A program made the translations under genes and the position numbers. From positions 6,758,001-6,822,000 of the forward strand of contig OZ245942.1 of assembly GCA_965230065.1 (NCBI GenBank): a stretch of 64,000 nucleotides of DNA, read 5' to 3'. Every line of letters begins with the position of its first letter. Position 1 is the first letter of the stretch. Positions 24,984 to 33,480 of this stretch are shown piece by piece. This DNA is from G965230065 sp965230065 (GTDB lineage Bacteria > Bacteroidota > Bacteroidia > Cytophagales > Cyclobacteriaceae). A model generated the notes under the pieces. It searched no databases and was not told where the DNA came from. It worked only from the letters and a program-made list of their open reading frames with translations.

Positions 24984-27900
24984 ATGGAACACTTTACACG
25001 AGTTTTCAAAAAAATGCCTTCCCCCCTACTGCTGGGCATAGGCTGTTGGCTGTTTACAAACATGCTGGTTTATTCGGCTACCGCGCAGGAACTTGCTGCG
25101 GTTAACCCACAAGTAAGCATGTTGGAGAAGGACAAGGAAAAACCGAACCAGGACCTGAAAGGAATGCAACCTTTGCAAGACGCCCTTACCCAATTGGAAA
25201 AGCAATACAAAGTAAGCATTGTGGGTGAGAGCAGGTTATTGAAGGATAAATTCATCAGGAAAGACCAACTTAACAAAAGCAATGATACGGATGTGGCCCA
25301 CCTTGATGACTTGCTAAACCATATACTAAAACCGTTAGGTTTGGCGCACAAACGCTACGGAAAATCTTTTGTGATACAGCCTGCCAATGAGCAAAAAGAA
25401 CAGATAAATAAATTAGAAGGTAAGCGTATTGAAACGAGAAGCACCGGGCTGAATATTGGCGACCACCAGCAAGTATATCAACTGCCTTCTTCACAACCTG
25501 TGTTTGACAAACTTCAGGAAAAAACAATAACAGGAACGGTAGTTGACGAGAATGACGAAGGTTTGCCCGGCGTGAATATACTGGTCAAAAACACCACCAT
25601 CGGAACTGTTACTGATATTAACGGAGATTACCGCCTTAATGCCCCCGATGATGCCACCACGCTGGTTTTTTCTTCCGTAGGTTATACCACAGAAGAAGTA
25701 TCCATTGACAACCGCAGTATCATCAATGTATCGTTGGTTCCTGATGTGCAGGCACTGTCTGAAATAGTGGTTACTGCATTTGGAATTGAAAAAGAAAAGA
25801 AAGCATTGAGCTATTCTGTACAGGAAGTAGAAGGTGAGCGATTGGCAGCCGTTGGCAATACCAATGTAGTGAACAGCATACAGGGTAAAGTAGCCGGGGT
25901 AACGGTAAAACAAACATCAGGTGCCCCTGGCAGTGGGTCACGCATCACCATCCGGGGGAGCCGTTCTTTTGTGGGCAATAACGAACCGTTGTATGTAATA
26001 GATGGCATGCCCATTTCAAGCGATGACAGAACGATTGATATCAACCCAAATGATATTAAATCTATTAATGTATTGAAAGGCCCGACAGCTGCCGCACTTT
26101 ATGGCTTGCGGGCTTCTAATGGTGTGATAGTGATTGAAACCAAAAAGGGACAGGATACCATGCAAGGTAAGCCATCGGTAACTTTTGAAACAAGCTATAA
26201 TTTTGACCAAATCTCTATGTTTCCAGAAACCCAAACTACTTACGGGCAGGGTGAAAACGGACAATTTAATCCTTATTCTTCTTTTTCCTGGGGGCCCCGA
26301 ATTGATACCATGGGTACATACACAAACCAGTTGGGCGAGCCTGAAGAAGCTGCTGTTTATGACAATGATAAGGAACTTTTCCAAACCGGGGGCACATTAA
26401 ATTCAAACCTCGGCATCGCCGGCAATTTCGACAGAGGAAGTTATGCGCTAAACGTAGGCTTTGCCAACCAGGAGGGTATTCTGGACAATTCTGATATGCA
26501 ACGCATTAATGTAAAATTAGCAGGGGGCTATGACCTTGCTGATAACTTGAGGGTTAGTTCTTCCATCAATTTTGTAAAAAATGAAGTAAACCGGGTAGAC
26601 CTGCCCTGGTGGGGCACGTTCTCAGTTCCGCCTTCTTACAACCTTGCCGGGAAGCCCACCCATGAACCCGGAGACCCTTACCAGCAAATCAATTTCAGGG
26701 GGCAGCACGACAACCTTTACTGGGCATTGGATAACAATTATATAAATGAAAAAACAGCCCGGACTTTTGGTAACATCTTTTTTGATTATAGCCCCTTAGA
26801 ATGGCTATCTGTCAATTATCGGATTGGTCTTGATGAATATACAACCAACATAAAAGATGTAAATGAAAAAGGTTCTGGTTCCGGAAGGACTGACCCGCCC
26901 AGTGGGGGCAGTATCAATAATGCTATGCGTACCCACCGACAAATCAATTCAAACCTAAACATCAACCTTAGCCATAAGTTTTCCGAAGACTTTGTTCTTG
27001 ATTTTTTATTAGGTAATGAGTTTTATGATATTCGTTCCAATGTAATATCCAGTTCGGGACAAGATATTGTAGTAGGTGGGTTTCACCATATTTCCAATAC
27101 ACTTGTACAAACTACCAATGAAAACCTATCCAGAAGACGGGTAGTGGGATTCTATGGCAACCTATCACTCTCCTGGAAAAACTCTGTTTTCTTAAATGCT
27201 ACCGGAAGAAATGATATAGTTTCTAATATGCCCTCTGGCAACCGTTCTTTTTTCTACCCTTCCTTGGGAACGGGCATTGTATTTACCGAACTTTTTCCCA
27301 TCTCTGATAATTTCCTCACCTTCGGTAAATTAAGGGCCAGTCTGGCCGCAGTAGGGCAAGCCGGGCCTATTCATGCCACAGCCACCGTATTTAATGCGGG
27401 TTCTGCTGCGGGTGGGTTTTCTTTCCCTTATCAGGGATTGCAGGCATTTACCCTGGGGAACCAGTTAAATGCCGCCGATTTAGAACCTGAAAATACCAGT
27501 ACCTTTGAAATAGGCATGGATTTGCGCTTTGTCAACAATCGGATTGGGTTGGACTATACCTATTATGCGACCAAAGCAGACAACCAAATATACCGGGTAC
27601 CCATCGCCACCTCTACCGGTTATTCCAGCGAATTGAGAAATGCAGGTGAAATGAGCATAAAAGGGCATGAAGTTATACTAAACCTCAAGCCTGTCAAAAC
27701 TCCTTCTATGCTATGGGATATTAGCATCAATTTCTCCACTTTTGATAATGAAGTCATTTCATTGGCAGAAGGTATTGAAGAGCTTGGCCTGGGCGGTTTC
27801 AGGGTACAGGCCGTAGCCAGGGAAGGGGAAGAATACCCTTCTTTGAGAGGATGGGGGTACGCCCGGGACCCAATAAGTGGAGACGTAGTAGTGGATAGCC

Positions 27901-28517
27901 GCCCTACCTTGCCCAACGGAAACCCCAACCAGTTTTATGGAATGCCCCTGCGTGCTACCGAACAAACCATCCTGGGAAGTGCAAACCCTGACTTTGAATT
28001 CGGTTTTATCAATAATTTTTCCTATAAAAACTTTACCCTTTATGCCCAGCTTGACTGGAGACAGGGCGGAAAATTATCTTCTGGTTATAACCGCCTTGGG
28101 AAGTTGTATGGTGTATTGAGTGAAACGGAAAACCGTGAGGCTGATTATGTTTTTCCTGGTAAAAAAGGCTTTTACGATGCGGAAAGCAATTTAGTAGTAG
28201 AAGGGGATAATGATGTGGTCATACAGCAGGGTTTTAACTTTTACAGAAGAAACCAGGACCCTATCAATGAGGCCAGTGTATACGATGCTACGTATGTGCG
28301 CCTGCGGGAAGTACGGCTAACTTATGACTTCCCAGAAACATGGCTGAGTAATTCTTTTATCAGGTCGGTTTCCTTTTATCTGGTGGGAAGAAACCTTTGG
28401 GTAAATGCAGCAGTCCCTCATTTTGACCCAGAAATGTTTTCTGAGTCCCTGGGTGAGGAATATACTACTTACCCGCAAACGAAAAGTTTTGGTGGTGGAT
28501 TTAGGATTAATTTTTAA
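24984..28517 (+). CDS. SusC/RagA family TonB-dependent transporter with STN signalling domain (locus A)
   Basis: The protein has 1177 residues. Signal peptide to about residue 35 (YSATAQ). An STN (secretin/TonB N-terminal) domain spans about 62-133 (LQDALTQLEKQYKVSIVG to GKSFVIQP). A carboxypeptidase-regulatory-like domain follows from 179 (EKTITGTVVDENDEGLPGVN). The plug starts near 260 and contains IRGSRSFVGNNEPLYVIDG and LKGPTAAALYGLRASNGVI. The 22-strand barrel runs to the C terminus. Such proteins import glycan oligomers across the outer membrane with energy from TonB; the STN domain marks it as a transducer acting on FecR. The usual VVxGYGxQ segment is replaced by VVTAFGIEKEKK. It is followed 19 bp later by its SusD partner. 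Substrate is unknown. Confidence 0.93.
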   Translation: MEHFTRVFKKMPSPLLLGIGCWLFTNMLVYSATAQELAAVNPQVSMLEKDKEKPNQDLKGMQPLQDALTQLEKQYKVSIVGESRLLKDKFIRKDQLNKSNDTDVAHLDDLLNHILKPLGLAHKRYGKSFVIQPANEQKEQINKLEGKRIETRSTGLNIGDHQQVYQLPSSQPVFDKLQEKTITGTVVDENDEGLPGVNILVKNTTIGTVTDINGDYRLNAPDDATTLVFSSVGYTTEEVSIDNRSIINVSLVPDVQALSEIVVTAFGIEKEKKALSYSVQEVEGERLAAVGNTNVVNSIQGKVAGVTVKQTSGAPGSGSRITIRGSRSFVGNNEPLYVIDGMPISSDDRTIDINPNDIKSINVLKGPTAAALYGLRASNGVIVIETKKGQDTMQGKPSVTFETSYNFDQISMFPETQTTYGQGENGQFNPYSSFSWGPRIDTMGTYTNQLGEPEEAAVYDNDKELFQTGGTLNSNLGIAGNFDRGSYALNVGFANQEGILDNSDMQRINVKLAGGYDLADNLRVSSSINFVKNEVNRVDLPWWGTFSVPPSYNLAGKPTHEPGDPYQQINFRGQHDNLYWALDNNYINEKTARTFGNIFFDYSPLEWLSVNYRIGLDEYTTNIKDVNEKGSGSGRTDPPSGGSINNAMRTHRQINSNLNINLSHKFSEDFVLDFLLGNEFYDIRSNVISSSGQDIVVGGFHHISNTLVQTTNENLSRRRVVGFYGNLSLSWKNSVFLNATGRNDIVSNMPSGNRSFFYPSLGTGIVFTELFPISDNFLTFGKLRASLAAVGQAGPIHATATVFNAGSAAGGFSFPYQGLQAFTLGNQLNAADLEPENTSTFEIGMDLRFVNNRIGLDYTYYATKADNQIYRVPIATSTGYSSELRNAGEMSIKGHEVILNLKPVKTPSMLWDISINFSTFDNEVISLAEGIEELGLGGFRVQAVAREGEEYPSLRGWGYARDPISGDVVVDSRPTLPNGNPNQFYGMPLRATEQTILGSANPDFEFGFINNFSYKNFTLYAQLDWRQGGKLSSGYNRLGKLYGVLSETENREADYVFPGKKGFYDAESNLVVEGDNDVVIQQGFNFYRRNQDPINEASVYDATYVRLREVRLTYDFPETWLSNSFIRSVSFYLVGRNLWVNAAVPHFDPEMFSESLGEEYTTYPQTKSFGGGFRINF

Positions 28518-28536
28518 AGTATAAAATGTAATCATC

Positions 28537-29952
28537 ATGAAATACATAAATCTAAATATTACGTTATTGGGCTTTTTGCTCTGCTTTTCACTTTCCTGTA
28601 GTGAAGAAAAAATGGATGAAATCAATGAAAACCCAAATGCGCCTACTGATGTGCCTATCTCATTACTTTTACCACAGGCTACCATCAGCACAGTCACAGG
28701 TGTAGCGGGTGATGGGGCTGGTGAATTCGCCTGCTTTTTCGTAGAGCATAATACAAATGTTCACCTGAACCCCAGACGGCCAGACGATGTGAATACCAAC
28801 GTTTGGAACAGCACATATAATACTTTAATAGATTTAAAAACAATTATCGAAAAAGGCTCGGAAGGAGGCAGCGAAGAAGGCCAGTATGTCGCCGTAGGCA
28901 TTGCTAAGATATTGTATGCCTATACACTGAGTGTTGGTACTGATCATTTTGGGGAGATGCCCCATTCGGAAGCCTTGCAGGGTAGCTTAAATCGTATGCC
29001 CTCTTTTGATGAACAGGAAAGTATTTATACCTATCTTCAACAATTGCTGGACGATGCCATTGTAGATTTGGGTAGAGAGTCCATTGGCGATGTCGCCCAA
29101 ATTGACCTGATCTTCGGAGGAGATGCGGAAATGTGGGAAAAAACAGCCTATGCGCTAAAAGCCCGCTTGCACAACCGCCTCAGCAATTTAGCTCCTGAGT
29201 CTTCTGCCCAATCTGCCCTGGATGCATTGAGTAACTCATTTACCTCAGAGGATGAAGGGTTTATTTTCGATGGGTTTCTTTCCGGTACTACCAATGATAA
29301 CCCCTGGACAGCATGGCAAAAACAAGAACAAACGTATGCGGTAAGTAAAACTTTCGTCGATCTGGTTAATAGCTTTACCGATCCTGGATTTACAGACCCC
29401 AGGGCTGAGAGGTGGTTTACTAAAATTGATGGTGAATTTATAGGAGCGCCCGCCGGTGATGCACAAACCGACCTTACACATACGATTTATTCTGCCCCTT
29501 CTATCGAAACCGTTTTGTATGACGAAGCTCCCCAGCCCATGCTCACCTACGATGAATTGAAGTTCATTGAGGCGGAAGCTCAGTTGCGGTTAGGCAATGC
29601 TGCTGCTGCCAATACCGCTTACGAAGCAGCAGTGATGGCTGCATTACGAAGGTCTGGCGTTGCTGAAGATGATATCAATGCGTATGTAAACCAGGGAACT
29701 GTTTTCCCGGGAGGGAATGGTTTAACGCTGGAACACATCATCAAACAAAAAAACATTTCTTTTTGGATGTTTCAGTCTATTGAGGCTTACAACGACCAGC
29801 GGCGAACGGGTATTCCGCAGATGAACGACCCCAGGGGTACACCTCTTCGTCTGCCTTATCCCACTTCCGAAATCAGCCGGAACCCGAATACCCCTTCAAA
29901 TATTAACGATGTTACTATTTATGAAATACCTGTTTGGTGGGGAATTAAGTAG
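28537..29952 (+). CDS. SusD/RagB family nutrient-binding lipoprotein, SusD-2 type (locus A)
   Basis: The protein has 471 residues with a lipoprotein signal: hydrophobic stretch, then SLSC with C21 as the lipid-bearing residue. The early motif ENPNAPTDVPISLLLPQA and the stretch IAKILYAYTLSVGTDHFGEMPHSEAL are typical of the SusD-like 2 group (PF12771), which is separate from classic SusD. A C-terminal part with TYDELKFIEAEAQLRLGNAA gives a TPR-like helical repeat. It is anchored in the outer membrane facing outward, acting as the lid over its SusC channel and binding the ligand. It is co-transcribed with susC (19-bp gap). A nested palindrome follows its stop codon. Confidence 0.92.
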   Translation: MKYINLNITLLGFLLCFSLSCSEEKMDEINENPNAPTDVPISLLLPQATISTVTGVAGDGAGEFACFFVEHNTNVHLNPRRPDDVNTNVWNSTYNTLIDLKTIIEKGSEGGSEEGQYVAVGIAKILYAYTLSVGTDHFGEMPHSEALQGSLNRMPSFDEQESIYTYLQQLLDDAIVDLGRESIGDVAQIDLIFGGDAEMWEKTAYALKARLHNRLSNLAPESSAQSALDALSNSFTSEDEGFIFDGFLSGTTNDNPWTAWQKQEQTYAVSKTFVDLVNSFTDPGFTDPRAERWFTKIDGEFIGAPAGDAQTDLTHTIYSAPSIETVLYDEAPQPMLTYDELKFIEAEAQLRLGNAAAANTAYEAAVMAALRRSGVAEDDINAYVNQGTVFPGGNGLTLEHIIKQKNISFWMFQSIEAYNDQRRTGIPQMNDPRGTPLRLPYPTSEISRNPNTPSNINDVTIYEIPVWWGIK

Positions 29953-29955
29953 GCA

Positions 29956-30039
29956 GCAGTTGGCAGTCCATAGCTATTTAGTCCTTAGTCCACAGTCTAA
30001 ATTAACGACTGTGGACTATCATCTGCTACTGCCAACTGC
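29956..30039. repeat. Nested double palindrome after the locus A susD gene
   Basis: Outer arms GCAGTTGGCAGT (29956-29967) and ACTGCCAACTGC (30028-30039) are perfect 12-bp inverted repeats. Inside them TAGTCCACAGTC (29986-29997) and GACTGTGGACTA (30007-30018) form a second perfect 12-bp pair. It may act as a terminator or RNA-stability element between susD and the BNR_4 gene. The outer arm words recur at 4563-4626. Confidence 0.75.
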
Positions 30040-30073
30040 AACTTTTATAATATTATTAAACACAAAATAACAT

Positions 30074-31573
30074 ATGAAAAACCATTCTATTATTTTACTG
30101 ATAACCATTCCTTTCCTGCTTCAATGCTCTTCACAAAAAAGTGAGACACAGGAAAACGAAGCAACTCCGGCAGCCTCCGCCGTACACCCTGATTTGGTAG
30201 AAAATGAAGGCATATTGCTCAATGAAAAGGCAGATGGCTACCGGGGCATTTGGTATATGAACCAGCCATTGGATAACGAATATAAGTACAAATACAGTGG
30301 CGGATTGGCAACCTATTGTGCCAAACACAATCCTTTTGCTATCTACCGCCCCGAAGTCAACAAAACTTTTTTTGTGTATGGGGGCACGGATGAGGAAAAC
30401 TCTACGCTCTACCACATGGTTTCATTCTACGACCATGCTACAGGAGAAGTACCCAAACCTACACTTGTGTTAGATAAACAAACCATCGATGCGCATGACA
30501 ACCCCGTAATGTCTGTTGATGATGAAGGCTATATTTATGTTTTTTCTACTTCCCATGGTACATCCCGTCCTTCTTACATTCACAAAAGCAAAAAGCCTTA
30601 TGATATTGAAGCGTTTGAAGTGGTAAAAGCTACCAAAATAGAAGAAGGGAAAGCCGTTCCTATGACTAATTTTTCATACATGCAAAGCTGGTATTTACCG
30701 GAACAAGGGTTTGTCAACTTTTTCACCCGATACAACTACCCTGCAGCCCGCACGATCTGTTTTATGACCAGTCCTGATGGAGAAACCTGGTCGGAATGGA
30801 AACGCATCGCAGCCATCAAAAAGGGGCATTATCAAATCTCAGCCATGGGTGATGGCGTGGCTGGTTCAGCTTTTAACTTTCACCCGGATACGGAAGAAAA
30901 AAACGGCCTGAACTGGCGTACCAACCTGTACTATGTAGAAACCCGGGATTTTGGAAAAACCTGGCAAACGGCCGAAGGCACCCCCCTGGAACTACCGCTC
31001 ACCGAAATTGAAAACCCGGCGCTGGTACACGACTATTACACCAAAGACCTGAACGTGTATATGAAAGACATTACCTATGACAAAGATAATCGTCCTGTCA
31101 TTCTCTACATTACGTCCAAAGGCTTTGAGGCAGGCCCAAAAAATGACCCAAGAACCTGGCACACAGCCCGTTGGGATGGAAAAGAGTGGATTATCAGTGA
31201 TATTACTACTTCGGATAACAACTACGACATGGGGTCACTATTTATTGAGGAGGATGGTACCTGGAAATTGATTGCCCCTACGGAAACCGGCCCCCAGCCT
31301 TACAACCCCGGAGGGGAAATGGCTTTGTGGACAAGTAAAGACCAGGGCAAATCATGGGCAAAAGTAAAGCAACTCACTGCGCATAGCGAGCGCAATCATA
31401 CATATGCCCGGCGCCCTCTCAATGTACACCCGGATTTCTACGCCTTTTGGGCGGATGGCCACGGCCGCCAACCTTCAGAATCAAGGCTGTACATCAGTGA
31501 TAAAGAGGGTAATGTGTTTCAATTTCCGGTGCAGATGAATGGGGAAATGGCGAAATTGGAAAGAATCCCATAA
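30074..31573 (+). CDS. BNR_4 repeat beta-propeller lipoprotein, candidate polysaccharide lyase
   Basis: The protein has 499 residues. The signal ends at C18 (FLLQC), an atypical lipobox. The mature part has the BNR_4 pattern: GYRGIWYMNQ, GGLATYCAKHNPFAIYRPE, then repeated propeller blades with Asp-box-like stretches such as SPDGETWSEWKRI, RDFGKTWQTAEG and SKDQGKSWAKVK. BNR_4 includes the seven-bladed ulvan lyases of families PL24 and PL25. H141 (IDAHDNPV) and H161 (STSHGTS) are 20 residues apart, which resembles the His pair I recall for the PL25 active site. It is the only enzyme candidate of locus A, lying 121 bp after susD. A lyase on an uronic-acid polysaccharide is plausible but unproven; a binding protein or hydrolase is possible. 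Confidence 0.75.
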   Translation: MKNHSIILLITIPFLLQCSSQKSETQENEATPAASAVHPDLVENEGILLNEKADGYRGIWYMNQPLDNEYKYKYSGGLATYCAKHNPFAIYRPEVNKTFFVYGGTDEENSTLYHMVSFYDHATGEVPKPTLVLDKQTIDAHDNPVMSVDDEGYIYVFSTSHGTSRPSYIHKSKKPYDIEAFEVVKATKIEEGKAVPMTNFSYMQSWYLPEQGFVNFFTRYNYPAARTICFMTSPDGETWSEWKRIAAIKKGHYQISAMGDGVAGSAFNFHPDTEEKNGLNWRTNLYYVETRDFGKTWQTAEGTPLELPLTEIENPALVHDYYTKDLNVYMKDITYDKDNRPVILYITSKGFEAGPKNDPRTWHTARWDGKEWIISDITTSDNNYDMGSLFIEEDGTWKLIAPTETGPQPYNPGGEMALWTSKDQGKSWAKVKQLTAHSERNHTYARRPLNVHPDFYAFWADGHGRQPSESRLYISDKEGNVFQFPVQMNGEMAKLERIP

Positions 31574-31638
31574 TATTAAAAATATAGCGCTTACTTTCTA
31601 TTTTTAGTAACATTTTCTGCGTTTTAAACCTTAATTTT

Positions 31639-31669
31639 AGTACAATTGTATTCATGCACCAATTGTACT
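31639..31669 (+). promoter_or_regulatory. Perfect inverted repeat overlapping the locus B sigma promoter (candidate operator)
   Basis: AGTACAATTG (31639-31648) and CAATTGTACT (31660-31669) are a perfect 10-bp inverted repeat with an 11-bp spacer; the half-site centres are 21 bp apart, two helical turns. The left arm contains TACAATTG, one base away from the -7 consensus TAnnTTTG. The right arm ends 3 bp before the sigma ATG at 31673. Confidence 0.6.
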
Positions 31670-31672
31670 CCT

Positions 31673-32284
31673 ATGACAGCATCCTTTACTGGCATTGATA
31701 AACAACTCATCAAACTAATGGTGAAAGGTGATGAAAATGCTTTTAAAAAGGTGTATGATGCTTATTATGATAAACTCTATTATTATTGTCTTCAATTTGT
31801 AAAATCTGAAGACCTGGCCCAGGAACTCTTGCAAGATGTTTTTGTAAAGCTTTGGGAGCAAAGAGATAAGATCAATCCCGATTTATCTTTTAATGCCTAC
31901 TTCTATAAAATGACTAGAAACCATACCTATGACTTTCTGAAAAAGGCAGCACGGGATCAACGCTTAAAAGAAGAAATGATGTTGTCGGTAATATGGAGGC
32001 ACAGTCAGGAAGAAGATAACCTTACTTATGCCGAATACGATGCTATCGTTAAGCAGTCCATCCATAAGCTTCCTACACAAAGAAAGCTCATTTTTCAGTT
32101 AAGTCGGCACGATGGAATGAGCTATGAAGAAATTGCAAAAAGCCTGGGTATTTCCAAAAATACCGTGAAAGTGCAAATTTTCCGGGCATTAAAAACTATC
32201 AAAAAGCACCTGCAAATGCATACTGACTTCACAGTTGCCCTCTTAGTTGGTTCTTCTCTCTTTATTCAATATTTATCCTTATAG
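31673..32284 (+). CDS. ECF sigma-70 factor, FecI-like (locus B)
   Basis: The protein has 203 residues from the ATG at 31673; an in-frame TTG at 31646 lies inside the inverted repeat and is unlikely. Region 2 contains FKKVYDAYYDKLYYYCLQFV and AQELLQDVFVKLWEQRD. Region 4 contains LPTQRKLIFQLSRHDGMSYE and AKSLGISKNTVKVQIFRALKTIKKHL. The C terminus is a hydrophobic tail (FTVALLVGSSLFIQYLSL), as in the locus A factor. It heads locus B and is presumably held by the FecR encoded next. The inverted repeat over its promoter region suggests a further layer of control, possibly by a dimeric regulator. Confidence 0.92.
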   Translation: MTASFTGIDKQLIKLMVKGDENAFKKVYDAYYDKLYYYCLQFVKSEDLAQELLQDVFVKLWEQRDKINPDLSFNAYFYKMTRNHTYDFLKKAARDQRLKEEMMLSVIWRHSQEEDNLTYAEYDAIVKQSIHKLPTQRKLIFQLSRHDGMSYEEIAKSLGISKNTVKVQIFRALKTIKKHLQMHTDFTVALLVGSSLFIQYLSL

Positions 32285-32405
32285 TTAACATTTCAGCACT
32301 TGTCTTTTCCGGTTTTTTTCACTGAAAAAAGAAAATTTTTTTTCACTGTAATACCACCTTCCCCTTTTTCAGTACTATAAATACATTGTATAAAATTTAC
32401 TGATT

Positions 32406-33398
32406 GTGGAAGATCCAAAGAAAACCCTGTTTCAAAAATTTATTAATAATGAATGTAGCCCAGCAGAAGTAGAGCAGATGCTGGAATACTTGCACGCTTC
32501 AGAAGAAGACATTGCATATAAAGATTTGATGGATGAGGTATGGGAAAAGCTCAAAGATTATCCACAAGTGAGGAAGGATGAAATGGAGCAGCAATTCAAA
32601 ATAATCCTTGAACGTAGCAAAAAAGAAAGGGGTACTAAAGTAAGGCCGATGTTTAGAAAATACAGCGTACAAATCGCTGCAGCAGCATGCATGGGATTGC
32701 TTTTGGTAAGTGGCCTGGTTTACCTGCTGTTTTTACAATCCCCTAATGTAATCCATCAAACCGCGTTTGGAGAAACAGAAAAAATCATTTTACCAGATGG
32801 TTCGGAAGTAACACTCAACAGCAATTCTATGCTAAGCTATCAACACAGCTGGGATGAGCAGAAAACAAGGGAGGTAACACTAAAAGGTGAAGCTTTTTTT
32901 TCTGTAGTGCATACTTTGAATGACCAAAAATTTTTCGTCAGAACCAACAGCGAAGTGAGTGTAGAAGTATTAGGAACCCGCTTCAACGTAAATAACCGCC
33001 ATAAAACCACTGAAGTAGTATTGAATGAAGGCAAGGTAAAAGTAAATATCATTACTGAAAAGGAAAAGCAAGAAGTATTGATGGAACCTGGAGAGCTGAT
33101 GGCCTATTCTCAAACTACCCAAAAATATCAAAAGAGGCTGATTGATACACAAACTTATACTTCCTGGAAAGACAGTATGCTCATCTTTGAAAACCAATCT
33201 TTAGAGGAAATAGCCCTCATCTTGGAGGATAATTATGGATATATTGTACGGTTTGCGGATGATACAATAGGAGCTTATCAATTTACCGGCACCATCCCCA
33301 CAGATAAAGTAGAAGCACTCTTTACCATGCTAGCCAAGTCTTTCGACTTGAAAATAGAAAATGATGGAAAAGAAATATGGATAAAACCAAATAAGTAA
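32406..33398 (+). CDS. FecR family anti-sigma factor (locus B)
   Basis: The protein has 330 residues from a GTG start at 32406 (MEDPKKTLFQKF); no ATG fits the N terminus. It has a cytoplasmic N-terminal region (FINNECSPAEVEQMLEYLHAS), a membrane segment at roughly residues 90-112 (IAAAACMGLLLVSGLVYLLFL), the FecR domain (FGETEKIILPDGSEVTLNSN, GEAFFSV, EVLGTRFNVNNRHKTTEVVL) and a DUF4974-like end (FENQSLEEIALILEDNYGYI). It is clearly a paralog of the locus A and C FecR proteins. The 121-bp gap from the sigma gene holds TCTTTTCCGGTTT (32303-32315), a word shared with the same gap in locus A. It is expected to receive its signal from the STN domain of the SusC encoded 82 bp downstream. Confidence 0.9.
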   Translation: MEDPKKTLFQKFINNECSPAEVEQMLEYLHASEEDIAYKDLMDEVWEKLKDYPQVRKDEMEQQFKIILERSKKERGTKVRPMFRKYSVQIAAAACMGLLLVSGLVYLLFLQSPNVIHQTAFGETEKIILPDGSEVTLNSNSMLSYQHSWDEQKTREVTLKGEAFFSVVHTLNDQKFFVRTNSEVSVEVLGTRFNVNNRHKTTEVVLNEGKVKVNIITEKEKQEVLMEPGELMAYSQTTQKYQKRLIDTQTYTSWKDSMLIFENQSLEEIALILEDNYGYIVRFADDTIGAYQFTGTIPTDKVEALFTMLAKSFDLKIENDGKEIWIKPNK

Positions 33399-33402
33399 AA
33401 AA

Positions 33403-33446
33403 CTGTCAGCCGTCTGCCTGTTGGTATAGATGAGACGAACTGACAG
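33403..33446 (+). promoter_or_regulatory. Hairpin between fecR and susC (locus B)
   Basis: CTGTCAG (33403-33409) pairs with CTGACAG (33440-33446), and the inner CGTCT/AGACG pairing extends the stem with a small bulge. It occupies the fecR-susC gap just as the hairpin at 24915-24950 does in locus A, though the sequences differ. Confidence 0.5.
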
Positions 33447-33480
33447 CAAGTATAATTATGTAACCTCAAATATATCAGTT

